From Bacteroidales bacterium UBA1736 (GTDB lineage: Bacteria; Bacteroidota; Bacteroidia; Bacteroidales; UBA932): a stretch of DNA of 27,314 bases. The notes under the pieces are model-generated. The model had not been told where the DNA came from and made no database searches. It saw only the letters and a list, made by a program, of their open reading frames with translations. The position numbers were made by a program, and so were the translations under genes. This document shows, piece after piece, positions 25,101-27,314 of the stretch (positions are counted from its first letter, which is position 1; every line of letters starts with the position of its first letter). The stretch is taken from the NCBI GenBank assembly GCA_002315825.1, contig DCIC01000067.1, positions 836-28,149 on the forward strand, written 5' to 3'.

Positions 25101-25935
25101 TCTGCGCTATCTCCAAAGAGTTGGAGATCACCTCGGGATGGTCGGGGAACAGGGCACTCATCTCCTCTTCACTCTTCAGATACTCCTGCTGAGTATAACG
25201 CAGACGGTCAGGATCGCTTACATTTGCGTTTGTAGTAAGGCAGATAAGTCTGTCGTGAGCGGAGGCGTCTTCCTTCAGTATGAAATGTACGTCATTGGTG
25301 GCAACGACCTTCACTCCCATTTCTGATGCCAACGAAAAGATTGCCTCATTGACCTTTGTCTGACTCTCATACACTTCCAGACTCAAACCCGGCACCTCTG
25401 TCTTATGTAGCATCACCTCCAGATAATAATCCTCACCAAAGACATTCTTATGCCATCTGATAGCCTCTCTTGCTGCCTCTATGTCCCCCTCAAGGATTGA
25501 TTTGGACACCTCTCCCGCCAGACAGGCAGAGCAGCAGATCAAATCTTCGTGATACTGCTCAATGACCTGATGGCTCACACGAGGCTTATAATACATTCCC
25601 TCGATGTGACTGGTGGATACAATCTTCATCAGATTCTTGTAACCGTTGTAATTCTTGGCCAGAAGAATCAAATGATAATACTTGCGATGCTCATTGTCCT
25701 TGCAGGTATGCGGATAATGCCTCGTTACATACACTTCACAACCGATAATAGGCTTGACGGAGGGGTGCTTGCCGGCAAACTTGAAGAATTCCTTCACGCC
25801 GAACATATTACCGTGATCAGTGATGGCAATCGCGGGCATACCGAGCTCTTCGGCACGGTCAAATAACTTTGGTATTGCAGACAGTCCGTCCAATATCGAG
25901 TACTGGGTATGGACGTGAAGATGGACAAACGACAT
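22168..25935 (-). CDS. dnaE: DNA polymerase III alpha subunit
   Basis: 1255 residues, the chain-elongating polymerase of the replisome. The N-terminal PHP domain begins at residue 2 (VHLHVHTQYSILDG, then AITDHGNMFG). The polymerase catalytic aspartates are in PDIDVDF (Asp438 and Asp440) and MDFLG (Asp639), after the GPGRGSAAGSVVAYCLGI motif (396-413). The helix-hairpin-helix and OB-fold regions follow; the OB strand KIAVAGIVISVKQITTKTG is visible near residue 1080. No DnaQ-like exonuclease domain is fused, so proofreading would need a separate protein or the PHP domain. The ATG at 25935 gives the usual N-terminus. Its promoter box lies only 4 nt upstream, and its 3' end overlaps the EEP gene. 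Confidence 0.96.
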   Translation of the reverse strand: MSFVHLHVHTQYSILDGLSAIPKLFDRAEELGMPAIAITDHGNMFGVKEFFKFAGKHPSVKPIIGCEVYVTRHYPHTCKDNEHRKYYHLILLAKNYNGYKNLMKIVSTSHIEGMYYKPRVSHQVIEQYHEDLICCSACLAGEVSKSILEGDIEAAREAIRWHKNVFGEDYYLEVMLHKTEVPGLSLEVYESQTKVNEAIFSLASEMGVKVVATNDVHFILKEDASAHDRLICLTTNANVSDPDRLRYTQQEYLKSEEEMSALFPDHPEVISNSLEIAQKVEQYSIDIPPVLPKFELDASFLEKIDYYLEQYKEIIDEGRCDKAGNDRGVEFTHSVAYLSYLTYQGAHKRYGETLTAEQNERIVFELKTICRMGFPDYFLIVQDYIAASRNMGYLVGPGRGSAAGSVVAYCLGITNLDPIKYQLLFERFLNPDRISMPDIDVDFENLTVAHEYVEKKYGSDHVSRVITFGTMAAKSAIKDVARISQVSIDESNRLSKMVPDRLSEKQEKTYPFNPKLDQLKPGFKAFEQEVDGEMKSFQKGMEDTDVKINLKNCYKLVPEFVQELENGPSINKEVLGYARQLEGSIRQVGQHACATIIGRGNLTDYIPICLSKDKETGLDVWTSQYDGHYIEDVGMLKMDFLGLNTLSIIHATLDNIKESCGKDIDIEAIPIDDQATYEMYGRGDTTVVFQFESEGMKTWLTKLHPQRFEDLIAMNALYRPGPMDYIPDFVDRKLGNKPIEYDLPEMEEYLKDTYGVTVYQEQVMLLSQKLAGFTKGEADKLRKAMGKKQIDILNSLKDKFMTGGLANGHPEKTLDKIWKDWEKFAQYAFNKSHATCYAWVSYQTGWLKCHYTAEFLAANLSCNLSNMEEIKKIMADCKYHKIKVLSPDVNESDAAFTVNKDGNIRFGLGGMKGFGSNIVDAIIKEREKSGPFESVANFMERMSGLVNRKALETLVNAGAFDSFGYKRTQFFTPCQNGELFIDELVKYADMYRRDKEDQTVSLFGDAVEMKIECPQMPESIREEDPLELLQKEKELVGMYISSHPLDRCAFEIQTFTTTELANLPGEIEAAEKAKTPTKIAVAGIVISVKQITTKTGTPGARVVIEDYGGSYELALFGKDYQNFMPFMQLHTQLFIQAEIAERYFVKQDEKGEKKAVPYGFKIKKVMLLGNVADEYLKGFSLNLNTGQLSEDFRRRLITLLKGNKGKTPLSMYLYDPKTKYNIEFYSKTFQVAVSSEFVNDLQNMGVAWSVVKNAL

Positions 25936-25939
25936 ACTA

Positions 25940-25947
25940 CAAAGTTA
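25940..25947 (-). promoter_or_regulatory. -7 box abutting the dnaE start
   Basis: On the minus strand this reads TAACTTTG, exact TAnnTTTG, followed by TAGT and the ATG at 25935. A TTCG, one mismatch from TTTG, lies 19 bp upstream inside the secDF terminator. Initiation about 4 nt after the box would give a leaderless or nearly leaderless dnaE mRNA. Confidence 0.55.
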
Positions 25948-25948
25948 T

Positions 25949-25983
25949 AAAAAAAGCGCCCGATTCCGAACGGAAAAGGGCGC
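25949..25983 (-). terminator. Intrinsic terminator of secDF
   Basis: On the minus strand GCGCCC pairs with GGGCGC, with an inner TTCC-GTTC-GGAA stem-loop, followed by seven T. It lies 20 bp after the secDF stop and its T run is 1 bp from the dnaE -7 box. Confidence 0.88.
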
Positions 25984-26003
25984 CATATTATCAAAAGACT
26001 CTA

Positions 26004-27314
26004 TTATTTCTTGAGAGCTTTTTTCTTTGCACGAAGGGTTGCATCGTACATAATAGGTGTACCAATCATAATTGATGCATATGTACCGAACAGGACACCG
26101 ATAATCAATGCTACAGAAAGACCTCTGATTGACTCTCCGCCGAAGAATGCAATTGCAAGCATAGGCAGGAGGGTTGACACTGAAGTATTCACTGTACGGG
26201 TCAATGTAGCGTTGAGAGAGCTATTGACTGTCTCCTTGAAGTCGGATGAAGGATGCAGACCGAGATTCTCACGGATACGGTCGAAGATAACCACGTTATC
26301 GTTGATAGCGTAACCGATGATTGTCAGAACGGCTGCGATGAAGGTCTGGTCCACATCAAGGTTGAAAGGAAGGATACCGGAGAACAGGCTGAAGAATCCG
26401 ATAACGATAAGTGTTGTATGAGCAAGTGATGCAACACCTCCCAGACCCCAGGTCCAGTTCTTGAAACGGAACGCAATGTAACCGAAGATAACGAGAAGAG
26501 CAAGAATCACTGAAATGAATGCAGATCTCTTGATATCGTTGGCAATTGTAGCGCCAACCTTGTCGGAACTGATGATACCGTTAGGATTGTCAAGTGTAGA
26601 AATGAAGTCAGAGAGAGAAAGATCCTCTTTGAACATTCCCTTGAGGGCCTCATAGAGCTTACCCTCGATCTCGGCGTCAACTGTTGAAGACTCGTCCTCA
26701 TATTTGTATGAAGTTGTGATCTTCATCTGGCTTTCGCCACCGAACTGCTTGACCTCAACTGATCCGTCAAATGCCTCAAGCATAGCCTCACGTACGGTCT
26801 CCGCTGTCACAGGCTGGTCAAATCTTACAACATAGGTACGTCCTCCCGTGAAGTCAACACCATAAGTGAAGCCCTTTGTGAAGATAGATACAAGACCTAT
26901 GAGAATAAGGATTCCTGAGATTGTGTAAGACCACTTGCGGCCGTCAAGGAAGTTGATATGAGTATTCTTGAGGAAGTTCTTCGTGAAGTTGTTCTCGAAT
27001 GTGATTCCCTTGCCTCTTGTCACTCTTGCCTCGAAAATGAGACGGGTGATGAAAATAGAGGTGAGAATTGATGTGATGATACCGATAATCAAAGTGGTGG
27101 CGAATCCCTGGATAGGACCTGAACCGAAAATGAAGAGAACGATACCGGTAAGGAGTGTGGTTACCTGACCGTCAATGATAGCGGAGTAAGCGTTCTTGTA
27201 ACCATCACTGATAGCCTTTCCAAGGCCCTTTCCTGCCTTCAACTCTTCCTTGATACGCTCATAGATAATCACGTTGGCATCCACGGCCATACCCAAAGTC
27301 AAAACAAGACCTGC
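26004..27314 (-). CDS. secDF: Fused protein-export membrane protein SecDF, 3' part
   Basis: The N-terminal part lies outside the window; 436 C-terminal residues are visible, in frame to the last base. The visible segment starts inside the last SecD membrane region (LTLGMAVDANVIIYERIKEEL, trimmed by the edge) and continues through LTSIFITRLIFEARV into the SecF half: INFLDGRKWSYTISG, the P1-like strand YGVDFTGGRTYVVRFDQP, then membrane helices with AVLTIIGYAINDNVVIFDRI and the C-terminal SIRGLSVALIIGVLFGTYAS. SecDF uses the proton gradient to pull secreted proteins out of the SecYEG channel. Fusion of SecD and SecF in one chain is usual in this phylum. A terminator follows the stop. Confidence 0.95.
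   Translation of the reverse strand, partial: AGLVLTLGMAVDANVIIYERIKEELKAGKGLGKAISDGYKNAYSAIIDGQVTTLLTGIVLFIFGSGPIQGFATTLIIGIITSILTSIFITRLIFEARVTRGKGITFENNFTKNFLKNTHINFLDGRKWSYTISGILILIGLVSIFTKGFTYGVDFTGGRTYVVRFDQPVTAETVREAMLEAFDGSVEVKQFGGESQMKITTSYKYEDESSTVDAEIEGKLYEALKGMFKEDLSLSDFISTLDNPNGIISSDKVGATIANDIKRSAFISVILALLVIFGYIAFRFKNWTWGLGGVASLAHTTLIVIGFFSLFSGILPFNLDVDQTFIAAVLTIIGYAINDNVVIFDRIRENLGLHPSSDFKETVNSSLNATLTRTVNTSVSTLLPMLAIAFFGGESIRGLSVALIIGVLFGTYASIMIGTPIMYDATLRAKKKALKK

Overview
The window looks like a gene-dense chromosomal stretch from a member of the Bacteroidota, most likely order Bacteroidales. Evidence for this: a fused SecDF, an LptE lipoprotein with the Bacteroidota YSFSGTSI start, a SusC-type pair of outer-membrane receptors, and many intergenic TAnnTTTG boxes. 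Two of those boxes have a TTTG at the 19-20 bp spacing expected of the Bacteroidota primary sigma factor, and most starts lack a Shine-Dalgarno sequence. I cannot name the genus from sequence alone.

Layout. 1-1445 (-) is a partial lipoprotein with an OmpA-like motif and TPR-like repeats. 1574-4163 (+) is an operon: a sigma-54-type activator without a sensor domain, LptE, a small TPR protein and SecG. A terminator follows, ending 5 bp before a ClpB-type disaggregase that lacks the N-terminal domain (4254-6305). 6302-11690 is a symmetric accessory block: two closely related TonB-dependent-receptor-like genes (both -) with an AraC-family regulator (+) between them. Then come a sodium:dicarboxylate-type symporter (+), a lipoprotein GH43 glycosidase (-) and tRNA-Gly(GCC) (-). 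14057-16872 (-) reads as a small periplasmic protein, then pheS, then a GntP-family permease. 16945-18651 (+) is a secreted C69 dipeptidase. A structured palindromic intergenic element separates it from a likely two-gene operon (-) of a ThiL-like protein and a PhoA-type alkaline phosphatase. The right end holds a secreted EEP-family phosphodiesterase (+), dnaE (-) and the 3' part of secDF (-).

Functionally the window mixes core envelope and information genes (lptE, secG, secDF, dnaE, pheS, tRNA-Gly, clpB) with nutrient scavenging functions (receptors, GH43, dipeptidase, phosphatase, EEP enzyme, GntP and DAACS transporters).

I see no CRISPR array, insertion sequence, phage gene or obvious new defence system. 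The points most worth following up are: the ThiL-like protein that has lost most family metal-binding motifs; the ClpB lacking its N-domain behind a start-abutting terminator; the receptor-AraC-receptor block with a 12-bp inverted repeat at both divergent start codons; two promoters placed so close to ATG that the mRNAs should be leaderless; and the palindromic element at 18686-18788. No gap longer than 300 bases lacks a gene; the longest one (18652-18812) is described.
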